Origin: Campylobacter sp. RM16704
Lineage (GTDB): Bacteria; Campylobacterota; Campylobacteria; Campylobacterales; Campylobacteraceae
Direction: 5' to 3'
DNA: 64,000 nt
NCBI RefSeq assembly: GCF_000816245.1
Contig: NZ_CP007769.1
Span: 900,464 to 964,463, forward strand
The translations under genes were made by a program, and so were the position numbers. A model generated the notes under the pieces. It was not told the DNA's origin. It searched no databases and saw only the letters and a list, made by a program, of their open reading frames with translations. How positions within the stretch are numbered: the stretch's first letter is position 1; the number at the start of each line of letters is the position of its first letter. Shown piece after piece: positions 46,027-54,700 of this stretch.

Positions 46027-49000
46027 TTGTATCGTTTTGCTATAAATAATCCTATTGCTGTTTTAATGTTTTTTATTGCCTTAGTGATTTTTGGTACTTT
46101 TTCTATTTTTAGTATGCCCATTAATCTTTATCCAAAAGTAGATATTCCTTTGATTAAAATTACCACCACCGCCAATGGAGATTTAAAATTCATAGAATCT
46201 AAAATAACCAAAGAAATAGAAAATGCAATTTCAGATGTACAAGGGATAAAAAATATCAATTCTACAAGTTACAATAATTTTTCTATTTCAGTTATTGAAT
46301 TTGAACTAGGTAAAAATTTAGAAGTAGCCGCAAATGATATTAGAGATAAACTTAACACTATCAATCTTCCAGCAAAACCGACCTTAGAAAAAATATCCCC
46401 TGATGCAGGATCTGTTGTATCGTTATTTTTAAGTTCTAGTGATAATTTTAAACTTATGCGAAAAATTGACAATGATATAAAGCCCTTTTTACAAAGAATT
46501 GCAGGTATTGGAACGATCAATGATATAGCCTTTTTAAAACCACAAGTTCAAATCAAACTCTTGCCCAATGCATTACAAAAATACCACATCAATGCACTTG
46601 ATGTAGCCAAAATCATTCAAAGCCATAATTTTAAGCAATACTTAGGTGAGTTTGAAAATTCTAAAGATAATTTAACCATAAAAGGATATTTTGAAGCACA
46701 AAACTTAGAAGAGTTAAAAAATATACGCATTTTTAGTGGAATATTTTTAAAAGATATAGCAAATATTAGCTATGGCTTAGAAGATCAAAAACAACTTGCA
46801 ATGCTTGATACAAAAGATGGTGTATTACTTGAGCTTAATAAAATTTCTGGTTATAACTCTTTAAAAGTTATAGAAAATATCAAAAATTCTTTAAAAACGC
46901 TACAAACAATAGCAGGTGATGATATAGAAATCAAAATAGTTTATGATAAAAGTCAAAATATTTTAAAACATATAAATCAAGTCATTTTTGATATGATTTT
47001 TGGTGTAGTTTTAACACTTTTAATAGTGTATGTATTTTTAAGAAATATTAGTGCGACTATTTTAGCTTTTATTGTTTTACCAACTTCAATTATTTCTAGT
47101 TTTTTTCTTATTAATCTTTTAGGTTATGATATTAATCGCTTAACCATCATAGCTTTAACTTTAAGTATAGGAATTTTTATAGATGATGCTATAGTTATCA
47201 TTGAAAGTATAGCCAAAAAAGCAAAAACACTCCCTCCTTTACAAGCTTCTTTTGAAGGTATTAAAGAAATTGGCTTTAGTGTTTTAAGCATCAGTGCTGT
47301 TTTATTGTGTGTGTTTATACCTATTGCTTATATGAATTCAGTTCCTGGTTTATTTTTTAATGTATTAGCCACTAGCGTTGCTTCTGGTGTGATTATCAGT
47401 TATCTTGTAAGTGTGTTTTTAATCCCTACTTTAAGTGCTAGATTTTTAAACACTAATGAAAGTGAATTTTATAAAAAAAGTGAATTTTTATTTATAAAAC
47501 TTGATCTTTTTTATGAAAATTTACTTTATAAAGTTTTGGCCAATAAAATTAAATTCATCATATCAACTATTATTATAATTATTTTATGCTTTTCCCTAGC
47601 TCCAAAAATAGGTTTGGATTTTCTACCTATAGAAGAAGATAGTGAAATACAAATTTTATTAGAAAGCAAAAACGACTTATCTTTAGAAGCCATGAAGACA
47701 AAAAGTTTAAAAGTATATGAAAATATAAAACAAGAGCCAAGTGTTGCTTATACATATTTGCTTATAGGATATAATGACGCAAAGGAAATTAAAAAAGCAA
47801 AAATTTATGTAAAATTAAAGCCTTTAAACGAAAGAAAATTCAGACAACCTAAACTTATTAGCCTTTTTCAAGAAAAATTAAACTCATATAAAGATTTAAA
47901 AATAAAAGTTTTAGAACTTCCTAAAATAGAGGGTGCAGGTATAGAAGATCCTGTACAAATTCAAATCCTAGGTGATGATTTAAAGCTAATAAAAGAAGCT
48001 ATTGACAGAATGAAAGAAGTGTTTTTAAAACACGAAGGTTTTGTCGCTATAGATGATAATGAGGGAGATTTAAAAGAAGAAATAGCCATCACCATTAATA
48101 AAGAAAAGGCTGCAAAACTTGGTATCAATCCCCAAGAACTTGCCTATGTTTTAGCTTATTCTTTTGGAAATTTAAGCGTTGGAAGTATGGACTATAAAAA
48201 TTTTAAAGATGAAATTATCCTTAGTTTTGATAAATCTTTTAAACAAAATCCAACAAGTCTTGAGCTAATCGAACTTAAAAATCAATACAATGAAAACATA
48301 AAGCTCTCTAGTATCGCTAATTTTTCTTATAAAAAAGATCTATCATTAATCAATAGACACAATAAAACCACAAGCATAAAACTCACTTCAAGTATAGAAA
48401 ACATTTCTTTAGGTGATGTAAGAAATATTTTTGAATCAAATTTAGCTTATATTTTAGGAAATAACAATCTATCTTTTGCTTATTCTGGATTTTTAGACTT
48501 TTTAGATGATACTATTAGTGGGTTTTTATTTTCTATATCTTTAGGAATGATTTTAATTTATCTAATCCTTGCTTCTTTATACTCAAGCTTAATACTTCCT
48601 TTAATCATCATGATAAGTATGCCTTTAGCCTTTGGTGGAGCATGTTTTGGAATTTTTATCACGGGAAATCACTTTTCTTTATTTGTGCTTGTAGCTATTA
48701 TTTTACTTTTTGGAATGGTAGGAAAAAATGCTATATTATTAGTAGATGTAGCTAATAAAAAATGCGATGAAGGTATGGAAATAGAAAAAGCACTAATTTA
48801 TGCAGGAAAAAGTCGTTTAAGGGCTATTTTAATGACTACTTTTGCGATGATTTTTTCCATGCTTCCACTAGCACTTTCAAAAGGCTCTGGCTTTGAGGGA
48901 AATTCTCCTATGGCTGTTGCTATTATATTTGGTCTTATTAGCTCAACCTTACTTACACTTTTAGTAGTACCTGCTTTATTTAAATTTGTTTACAATCTAG

Positions 49001-49041
49001 ATATAAAAATAAAAAAAATCTACCAAAGAGATAAAATTTAA
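46027..49041 (+). CDS. cmeF: RND efflux pump CmeF
   Basis: A 1004-residue inner-membrane proton-driven pump of the HAE1 RND family. Twelve membrane helices surround two large periplasmic loops. The charged helix-4 region GIFIDDAIVIIESIAKKA near residues 382-399 carries the proton-relay Asp pair. The ALTLSIG and GMVGKNAILLVD motifs (the latter near 898-909) are typical. The start is TTG at 46027 after AAGGA, 2 bases from cmeE. In C. jejuni CmeDEF is a secondary multidrug pump beside CmeABC. Confidence 0.93.
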   Translation: MYRFAINNPIAVLMFFIALVIFGTFSIFSMPINLYPKVDIPLIKITTTANGDLKFIESKITKEIENAISDVQGIKNINSTSYNNFSISVIEFELGKNLEVAANDIRDKLNTINLPAKPTLEKISPDAGSVVSLFLSSSDNFKLMRKIDNDIKPFLQRIAGIGTINDIAFLKPQVQIKLLPNALQKYHINALDVAKIIQSHNFKQYLGEFENSKDNLTIKGYFEAQNLEELKNIRIFSGIFLKDIANISYGLEDQKQLAMLDTKDGVLLELNKISGYNSLKVIENIKNSLKTLQTIAGDDIEIKIVYDKSQNILKHINQVIFDMIFGVVLTLLIVYVFLRNISATILAFIVLPTSIISSFFLINLLGYDINRLTIIALTLSIGIFIDDAIVIIESIAKKAKTLPPLQASFEGIKEIGFSVLSISAVLLCVFIPIAYMNSVPGLFFNVLATSVASGVIISYLVSVFLIPTLSARFLNTNESEFYKKSEFLFIKLDLFYENLLYKVLANKIKFIISTIIIIILCFSLAPKIGLDFLPIEEDSEIQILLESKNDLSLEAMKTKSLKVYENIKQEPSVAYTYLLIGYNDAKEIKKAKIYVKLKPLNERKFRQPKLISLFQEKLNSYKDLKIKVLELPKIEGAGIEDPVQIQILGDDLKLIKEAIDRMKEVFLKHEGFVAIDDNEGDLKEEIAITINKEKAAKLGINPQELAYVLAYSFGNLSVGSMDYKNFKDEIILSFDKSFKQNPTSLELIELKNQYNENIKLSSIANFSYKKDLSLINRHNKTTSIKLTSSIENISLGDVRNIFESNLAYILGNNNLSFAYSGFLDFLDDTISGFLFSISLGMILIYLILASLYSSLILPLIIMISMPLAFGGACFGIFITGNHFSLFVLVAIILLFGMVGKNAILLVDVANKKCDEGMEIEKALIYAGKSRLRAILMTTFAMIFSMLPLALSKGSGFEGNSPMAVAIIFGLISSTLLTLLVVPALFKFVYNLDIKIKKIYQRDKI

Positions 49042-49056
49042 ATACTTTTTTAAACT

Positions 49057-49103
49057 CTCTTTTGCTTTAAACTTAAATTTATGGGGGGGGGGTATAATGC
49101 TTT
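49057..49103 (+). promoter_or_regulatory. Poly-G promoter module 2 (fccABC)
   Basis: The same module as at 37466: CTTTAAACTTAAATTTAT (49065-49082), ten G, then TATAATGCTTT (49093-49103). The upstream eight bases differ at two positions and everything beyond differs. The -10 TATAAT at 49093-49098 predicts a start near 49105, about 30 bases before the fccA ATG and its GGAG site. It lies 15 bases after cmeF. Length change in the G tract should alter expression of the fccABC operon. Confidence 0.72.
49083..49092 (+). repeat. Homopolymeric G tract (10 G)
   Basis: Ten consecutive G directly before the -10 box of the fccABC promoter; one base longer than the matching tract at 37492-37500. Tracts of this length are typically hypermutable in Campylobacter. 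Confidence 0.9.
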
Positions 49104-49135
49104 CAGTTTAAAAATATTTTTATAATGGAGAAAAT

Positions 49136-50635
49136 ATGCAAAAGTTATCTAGAAGGGGTTTTATAAAACTTGCTACTGCTTCTGCCATAAGCACACCTTT
49201 AATTTTAAATGCTTCGCCAAATCAAACGCCTAAAATCAATTTTGATGAAATTTATGATGTTATAGTGGTTGGAAGTGGTATTAGTGGGCATATATGTGCA
49301 ACTTATCTTGCAAAAAACAAGCTTAATGTTTTAATGATTGAAAAAATGGATAGAATTGGAGGTAACTCTGCTTTATCTCAGCAAGATTTTGCTGTAATGG
49401 GCTCTGATTTGCAAAAAAAGGAAAATATACAAGATAGTGTTGAGCTTTTCCTTAAAGATTTAAATAAAGTTGGACAAGGATATAACCATAAAGAGCAAAG
49501 TTTAAGATTAGCAAAACACTCTAATGAAGCTTATGAATTTGCCAAAAGTTGTGGTATAAAATATTCAGACAAACTCAAATTCTTAGGTGGTCATAGTGTA
49601 CCAAGAACCATACAAACTATAGGTGGTGGTGGTCAAGCCATCCAAACAATACACCAAACCTTTTTAAAAGAAGGTGGAAAATTTAAAAAAGAAACCAAAT
49701 GTGATGAAATTTTAAAAAATGAACAAGGTGAAGTAATAGGGATTAAAGTAAGAGAAAATTATCGTTTTAATCGAGAGTTAAAAAACGATGATAGAGAAAA
49801 TACTTCAGGAAATGCAAAAACATATCAAGCAAGGCTAGCGGTTGTTTTTGCAACAGGAGGATTTAGCAAAGATGTGGAATATAGAAGCATTGCTAACCCT
49901 AGATTAAAACTTGCATATACTCCTTCAAATTTAGGCCAAACAGCTGGTGCTTTAAAAATCATGGCAAAAGCCGGAGGAAACCCTGTACAAACTGCTTTAA
50001 GTAGATTTTCTTTTGGTATTCCAACAGAAGATTTAATATATGGTATTATAGTAGATGATAGATCGCAAAGATTTTTAAACGAAGATGGTGATCGTCAAGT
50101 GCTTTCTAATAAAATTTTATCTCATATGGATACGATAAATACAACAAATTATCCTATTGTCATTTTTGACTCAAATGGTTTTGCAAATTCTCATGACCCA
50201 AGAAGAATGAATAGTTTTATAACTTCTAGCAAAATGCACAAATTTCAAACCTTAGAAGAATTATCAAAATATTTTGATTTAAATCTTGAAACTTTAAAAC
50301 AAACCATAGCAAAATACGAAGAGGGTTTAAAAAATAACAAAGATGAATTTGGCAAAGACTTAAGTAAATCAAAAAATTCAGGTATCAACAAAGCTCCATT
50401 TTATGCCATGAAAGCTGCACCAAGCTTAAGCTATACACCTGGTGGAATTTTCATTGATACTAATATGAAAGTTTTATCTTTGCAAGATAACACCCCAATT
50501 CCTAATCTATATGCAATAGGAGAAGCTACAGGAGGAGTCCATGGAGCAAGTAGATTAACAAGTTGTTCCATACCTGATTGTATGACATCTGGATTATTGT
50601 GTGCAAAAAATATCATTAATGAGAAAAAGATATGA
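49136..50635 (+). CDS. Periplasmic flavoprotein reductase, FccA/fumarate reductase family
   Basis: A 499-residue FAD protein exported by the Tat pathway (SRRGFIK at residues 5-11, hydrophobic stretch, cleavage near ASP). FAD motif GSGISG is at 46-51. Relative to Shewanella flavocytochrome c, two active-site arginines seem kept (R320 in GDRQVLS, R473 in GASRLTS). The fumarate-holding His residues are not: the aligned segments read VPRTIQTIGGGG (155-166) and SLSYTPGG (430-437). There is no heme domain; electrons come from the cytochromes encoded next. The likely substrate is an unsaturated acid other than fumarate. The related Wolinella fccABC was tied to methacrylate reduction. Confidence 0.85.
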   Translation: MQKLSRRGFIKLATASAISTPLILNASPNQTPKINFDEIYDVIVVGSGISGHICATYLAKNKLNVLMIEKMDRIGGNSALSQQDFAVMGSDLQKKENIQDSVELFLKDLNKVGQGYNHKEQSLRLAKHSNEAYEFAKSCGIKYSDKLKFLGGHSVPRTIQTIGGGGQAIQTIHQTFLKEGGKFKKETKCDEILKNEQGEVIGIKVRENYRFNRELKNDDRENTSGNAKTYQARLAVVFATGGFSKDVEYRSIANPRLKLAYTPSNLGQTAGALKIMAKAGGNPVQTALSRFSFGIPTEDLIYGIIVDDRSQRFLNEDGDRQVLSNKILSHMDTINTTNYPIVIFDSNGFANSHDPRRMNSFITSSKMHKFQTLEELSKYFDLNLETLKQTIAKYEEGLKNNKDEFGKDLSKSKNSGINKAPFYAMKAAPSLSYTPGGIFIDTNMKVLSLQDNTPIPNLYAIGEATGGVHGASRLTSCSIPDCMTSGLLCAKNIINEKKI

Positions 50636-50997
50636 AAAAAATACTAAGTTTATTGACATTTTTTTTATGTTTTAATTTTTTATATGCTGATAATGTGGAT
50701 TTAAATAAAACAATGAAGCCTCATCATAAAAGTGTTCAGATTAGTTGTAAGGATTGTCATGGAGCTATTCCAAAAGAAAAATTTAAACCCGTGCAGACTC
50801 AAACCTGTCTTAATTGCCATAAAAGTAAAGAATTTCTAGCACAAAGATTAGATTTTTTAGACAAAAAAAATCCTCACAATTCTATCCATGATGGGTTAAA
50901 TTTAAATTGTTATTCATGTCATAACGAACACAAACCATCTTATAATATGTGCGAAGACTGCCATAATACTTCAAAATGGATGAGAGAGATAAAATAA
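50632..50997 (+). CDS. Periplasmic tetraheme cytochrome c (FccB type)
   Basis: A 121-residue protein with a Sec signal peptide (about residues 1-19) and four CXXCH heme sites at C39-H43, C59-H63, C93-H97 and C107-H111. Size and spacing fit the small tetraheme cytochrome that passes electrons to the FccA flavoprotein. It overlaps the flavoprotein gene by 4 bases (ATGA) and the next cytochrome gene by 1, so the three are translated together. Confidence 0.88.
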   Translation: MKKILSLLTFFLCFNFLYADNVDLNKTMKPHHKSVQISCKDCHGAIPKEKFKPVQTQTCLNCHKSKEFLAQRLDFLDKKNPHNSIHDGLNLNCYSCHNEHKPSYNMCEDCHNTSKWMREIK

Positions 50998-51536
50998 TGA
51001 AAAAAATGATATTTTTAATTTTATTTGGATTTATAATTGGGCTGGTTACGATTTTTTTTGGCCATAAAACCATTCAAGTTACAGGAGATTTACCGTTTTG
51101 TGGCGCTTGTCATGTAATGGAACCTATGGAAAAATCATATTTAAACGATGTTCATTCTGGTATTGGAAAAACTGGAGTTAAAGCAGCTTGTGTTGATTGT
51201 CATCTTCCTCATGATAATATTTTTAACTATCTATTAACCAAAGCTTACAATGGAACAAAAGAAGTTTTTATAACAACTATAGGAAAAGATAAAGATATTG
51301 ATTGGCTAGAAAAACTCAACCGCAGAGAAAAATTTACCTATGATTCAGGTTGTTTAAATTGTCATTCAAATATAACAAACAACCTAGCATCTAATACCCA
51401 AAATGCTATGCATATGAAATATCTTGATTCTAATAATACTCTAAGTTGCGTAAGCTGCCATAAACAAGTTGGACACTCAGGTCTTAGAGGAGAATTGCAT
51501 AAATTCGACCCTGAAAAATATCCACTATATAAATAA
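50997..51536 (+). CDS. NapC/NirT-type membrane tetraheme cytochrome c (FccC type)
   Basis: A protein of about 179 residues with one N-terminal membrane anchor (about residues 3-22) and four CXXCH sites: CGACH, CVDCH, CLNCH and CVSCH. NapC/NrfH-like quinol dehydrogenases take electrons from menaquinol and hand them to periplasmic cytochromes. I place the start at ATG 50997, overlapping the stop of the previous gene by 1 base; an in-frame ATG at 50976 would add seven charged residues before the anchor. A strong terminator follows. Confidence 0.88.
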   Translation: MKKMIFLILFGFIIGLVTIFFGHKTIQVTGDLPFCGACHVMEPMEKSYLNDVHSGIGKTGVKAACVDCHLPHDNIFNYLLTKAYNGTKEVFITTIGKDKDIDWLEKLNRREKFTYDSGCLNCHSNITNNLASNTQNAMHMKYLDSNNTLSCVSCHKQVGHSGLRGELHKFDPEKYPLYK

Positions 51537-51539
51537 ATA

Positions 51540-51578
51540 CTAAAGAGTATCAAAACTATAAATTTTGATACTCTTTAG
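51540..51578. terminator. Bidirectional terminator
   Basis: A 16-bp perfect stem (CTAAAGAGTATCAAAA / TTTTGATACTCTTTAG) with a 7-base loop joins the ends of the convergent fccC and ArsC-like genes. The A run on the left and T run on the right suit termination in both directions. The right arm includes the last ArsC-like codons. Confidence 0.8.
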
Positions 51579-51885
51579 CAATTAATACTTTATCATTATC
51601 TACAATAATAGGTCTTTTTATCAGCGTTGGATTTTGTAAAATCATCACTTTAATTTCATCTTGGCCTAATTTTTGGAGTTTTTCTTTATTTAATCCTATT
51701 TTTCTAGCACTCATACCTGCTGTATTTACAAGCTCCAAAACGCTTCTTTTGCTAAGCCAAAAATTCAAAGTTTCTTCATCTATTTTTTTAATATCCAAAA
51801 ACTCAAATTCAATCTGCTTAGAATTAAAATAATCCATAGCATTTTTAACACTATTGCAATTTTTGATACCATAAAATTTTAACAT
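51556..51885 (-). CDS. ArsC/Spx family protein
   Basis: A 109-residue thioredoxin-fold protein of the ArsC/YffB family. It opens MLKFYGIKNCNSVKNAMDYF with a single cysteine C10 where ArsC has its catalytic residue. The arginine triad of true arsenate reductase is not evident. It more resembles YffB/Spx-like proteins of unclear role, perhaps a glutathione- or thiol-dependent reductase. It overlaps the DAHP synthase gene by 7 bases. Confidence 0.85.
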   Translation of the reverse strand: MLKFYGIKNCNSVKNAMDYFNSKQIEFEFLDIKKIDEETLNFWLSKRSVLELVNTAGMSARKIGLNKEKLQKLGQDEIKVMILQNPTLIKRPIIVDNDKVLIAKEYQNL

Positions 51886-53258
51886 TTTCTTGCCTTTTTA
51901 ACCAAGTCTACTATGATAAATGCTAATTCTAAAGCTTGATCAGCATTTAATCTTGGATCACATTGTGTTTCATAGCGTTTAGAAAGTTCTTCTTGAGTTA
52001 TATTAAAAGAACCTCCTATACATTCGGTTACATTTTGTCCTGTCATCTCCAAATGCACCCCGCCAGGATACACTCCTTCGCTCATTGCAATCTCAAAAAA
52101 CGAACGCACTTCTTGAATGATTTTATCAAATTCTCTTGTCTTGAAATTACCCGATTTAACCGTATTTGCATGCATAGGATCAATACTATAAAGTATATTA
52201 AAACCTTCATGTTTTAATTCTTTAAATAGTTTTGGTAAAGAATTTGCTATCTTATCACACCCCATACGAATGATAAAATTCAATCTTCCTGCTTCATTAT
52301 GCGGATTTAAAATGTCTACCAACTTTTTAATCTCATCTAAATTATAATTAGCACTAATTTTTACACCCAAAGGATTTTTTACTCCGCTAAGAAAATGAAC
52401 ATGTGCTTCATCTGCATTTCTAGTGCGTTCACCTATCCAAAGCATATGAGCTGAACAATCATAAATTTCACCACTTAAACTATCTACTCTTGTTAGTGCT
52501 TCTTCATATGGCAAAAGCAAAGCTTCATGAGAAGTATAAAAGGCTGTTTGAGAAAGATTTGGCGTATCAGTGATACCACAAGCTTGCATAAAAGCTAAAG
52601 CTTGAGTGATTTTTTCACTAAGCTCGTCATATTTTTTACCAAGTTCTGCTTTTTTTAAAAATCCTAAATTCCACTTATGTACCACTCTTAAATCTGCCAA
52701 ACCACCTCTAGAAAAAGCTCTTAATAAATTTAAAGTTGTAGCACTTTGATAATATGCTTCTAACATTCTTTTAGGATCAGCTATCCTTGATTTTTCATTA
52801 AATTCAAAACCATTAATAATATCCCCACGATAACTTGGAAGTTTTACTCCATCAGCTTCTTCAAAATCACTGCTTCTTGGTTTTGCAAATTGCCCTGCAA
52901 CACGACCTACTTTAACAATAGGACAAGAACCTGCAAAAGTTAGCACTATAGCCATTTGAAGCATAATTTTAAACATATCTCTTATATTATCAGCTCCAAA
53001 ATTTACAAAACTCTCTGCACAATCTCCTCCTTGAAGTAAAAATGCTTGAGAATTTGCAACACTAGCAAGAGATTTTTTTAATTTATCAACCTCACCAGCA
53101 AAAACAAGAGGTGGTAGTTTTTCTAATCTTTTAATAACTTCTTGCAGCTCATTTTCATCTGGATATTGTGGTTGCTGTTGAATTTTATAATTTCTCCAAG
53201 AATCTTTTGTCCATTTCATAAGTCTATTCCTTAAACTAAGTAAGTCTAAATTATACAA
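51879..53258 (-). CDS. Class II 3-deoxy-7-phosphoheptulonate (DAHP) synthase
   Basis: A 459-residue plant-type (class II) DAHP synthase, the first step of the shikimate pathway from phosphoenolpyruvate and erythrose 4-phosphate. Visible motifs are LQGGDCAESF near residues 76-85, VGRVAGQFAKPRS near 117-129, the WIGERTRN segment near 273-280 and GGVHLEMTGQNVTEC near 398-412. Length fits the class. Metal-binding Cys, His, Glu and Asp positions appear present. It is transcribed towards the ArsC-like gene. Confidence 0.95.
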   Translation of the reverse strand: MYNLDLLSLRNRLMKWTKDSWRNYKIQQQPQYPDENELQEVIKRLEKLPPLVFAGEVDKLKKSLASVANSQAFLLQGGDCAESFVNFGADNIRDMFKIMLQMAIVLTFAGSCPIVKVGRVAGQFAKPRSSDFEEADGVKLPSYRGDIINGFEFNEKSRIADPKRMLEAYYQSATTLNLLRAFSRGGLADLRVVHKWNLGFLKKAELGKKYDELSEKITQALAFMQACGITDTPNLSQTAFYTSHEALLLPYEEALTRVDSLSGEIYDCSAHMLWIGERTRNADEAHVHFLSGVKNPLGVKISANYNLDEIKKLVDILNPHNEAGRLNFIIRMGCDKIANSLPKLFKELKHEGFNILYSIDPMHANTVKSGNFKTREFDKIIQEVRSFFEIAMSEGVYPGGVHLEMTGQNVTECIGGSFNITQEELSKRYETQCDPRLNADQALELAFIIVDLVKKARKC

Positions 53259-53271
53259 AACAAGACTTAAA

Positions 53272-53625
53272 TTAAGATTTTAAAACACTTTCAACACGTC
53301 CGAAACTATCGTATTTATATAAAGTCAAACGCACTATAGAATCTTCTAGTGCTAAAAGATTATGGATTTCATGAGCTTTTAAACTTATACTATCTAGTGT
53401 TTTAAGTAGAATTTGTTGGTTTAAAACTCCAAAATCAATGGAGCCTTTTAATACTTGTATGGTAATATCAAAAGGTGCTTTATGATCTTTCATAAAGCTA
53501 TCTTTTGACATAGCTATACAGATTTCTTTAGCATAAGCATTTTCTATTTTCTTAGATATATTTATACCATTTTGAATTTCTTGTTCCCAAGAAACTACTT
53601 TATACATTTGAGTTCTAAATTTCAC
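53272..53625 (-). CDS. Cupin domain protein
   Basis: A 117-residue single-domain beta-barrel protein. The pattern KDHKAPFDITIQVLKGSIDF near residues 45-64 is a cupin first motif, and the second motif (LKAHEIHNLLALEDSIVRL, about 82-100) has one possible metal-binding His. No signal peptide. It lies between rplS (3-base gap) and the DAHP synthase. Such small cupins bind a metal or small molecule; no specific role can be named. Confidence 0.75.
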   Translation of the reverse strand: MKFRTQMYKVVSWEQEIQNGINISKKIENAYAKEICIAMSKDSFMKDHKAPFDITIQVLKGSIDFGVLNQQILLKTLDSISLKAHEIHNLLALEDSIVRLTLYKYDSFGRVESVLKS

Positions 53626-53627
53626 TT

Positions 53628-53984
53628 TTATTTTTTAAGTTCTTTAATACGAGCAGCTTTACCTCTTCTATCTCTTAAGTAGAATAATCTAGCACGACGT
53701 ACACGACCTCTTCTTAGTACTGTAATACTTTCTAAACTTTCACTATAAATAGGGAAAATCCTTTCAACACCTACATTGTTAGCGCCGATTTTACGCACGA
53801 TGAAAGTTTCATCTACACCATTTCCTCTACGTGCTATACAAATGCCTTCGAAATTTTGGATTCTTGTTTTATCACCCTCTTTAATACGAATAGCAAGTCT
53901 TAAAGTATCTCCAGCACGAAATTCTGGAACATTTTTACCTTCAATTTGTTTTTGTTCAAATTGCTCAATGTATTTATTTTTCAT
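53628..53984 (-). CDS. rplS: 50S ribosomal protein L19
   Basis: A 118-residue large-subunit protein at the interface with the 30S subunit. Family features are [20 protein letters not shown] near residues 23-42, [14 protein letters not shown] and the [20 protein letters not shown] tail near 91-110. Length is normal. It belongs to the rpsP-khpA-rimM-trmD-rplS operon. Confidence 0.98.
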   Translation of the reverse strand: MKNKYIEQFEQKQIEGKNVPEFRAGDTLRLAIRIKEGDKTRIQNFEGICIARRGNGVDETFIVRKIGANNVGVERIFPIYSESLESITVLRRGRVRRARLFYLRDRRGKAARIKELKK

Positions 53985-53995
53985 AACGATATTCC

Positions 53996-54700
53996 TTAAA
54001 ATTTGCGTTCATGCTTTTGATACAAATCAGGACGAAAATATTTCGTTTTGCAAGACGCCAAAGTAGTTTTTAAAGCTGTAATTTTAGCGTGGTTTCCCTT
54101 TAAAAACTCTGAAGGAACATTAAAAATTCTATTTTTTTTCTCAAAAATAAACGGTTTAGAAAAAGAAGGAGCTTCTAGCAAGTCATTTTCAAAACTTTCT
54201 TCACTCAAACTTTCACTATTTCCAAGTACACCTTTAATATTGCGACTTATAGCATCACACATTACCAAAGATGCCAGCTCTCCACCTGTAAGTATAAAAT
54301 CACCTATAGAACAAACTTCATTAGCAAATTCTTCCACAATACGCTCATCCAAACCTTCATATCTACTACTAACAAAACAAATATGATCTTTTTTACTTAA
54401 TCTTTTAGCATCAACTTGCTTAAAAGTCTTAGCACAAGGCAAAAGAAAAACAAAATGAACATTTTTATCTTGCTTTTTAATATGCATTAAGCAATCATAC
54501 AAAGGCTGAGCCTGCAATAAAAGCCCTGCACCTCCTCCTATTTTATAATCATCTACTTTCAAATGTTTATTTATGGTGAAATCTCTAGGATTGACAAATG
54601 CAAATTCTAAAATATTTTTCTCTCTTGCTCTTGCTAAAATAGAAGTTTGAAAATAAGGTTTTAAAAGCTCTGGGAATAAACTTACAAAAGTATATTTCAT
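53996..54700 (-). CDS. trmD: tRNA (guanine-N1)-methyltransferase TrmD
   Basis: A 234-residue SPOUT-fold enzyme that methylates G37 of tRNA to prevent frameshifting. The knot region shows [12 protein letters not shown] near residues 111-122 and [20 protein letters not shown] near 131-150; [17 protein letters not shown] lies near 57-73. It overlaps rimM by 4 bases, the standard order. Confidence 0.97.
   Translation of the reverse strand: MKYTFVSLFPELLKPYFQTSILARAREKNILEFAFVNPRDFTINKHLKVDDYKIGGGAGLLLQAQPLYDCLMHIKKQDKNVHFVFLLPCAKTFKQVDAKRLSKKDHICFVSSRYEGLDERIVEEFANEVCSIGDFILTGGELASLVMCDAISRNIKGVLGNSESLSEESFENDLLEAPSFSKPFIFEKKNRIFNVPSEFLKGNHAKITALKTTLASCKTKYFRPDLYQKHERKF

Noticed and set aside
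49136-50635. Plain fumarate reductase
   Set aside because: The family is right, but the residues that hold fumarate in the known enzyme are not visible. I kept a substrate-neutral call.
50976-50996. Earlier ATG for the NapC-type cytochrome
   Set aside because: It would add seven charged residues before the membrane anchor and lie 21 bases inside fccB. The ATG at 50997 overlaps the fccB stop by one base, which suits coupled translation.
51556-51885. Arsenate reductase
   Set aside because: Only the ArsC fold and one N-terminal cysteine are seen. No arsenic genes are nearby and the arginine triad of arsenate reductase is not evident.
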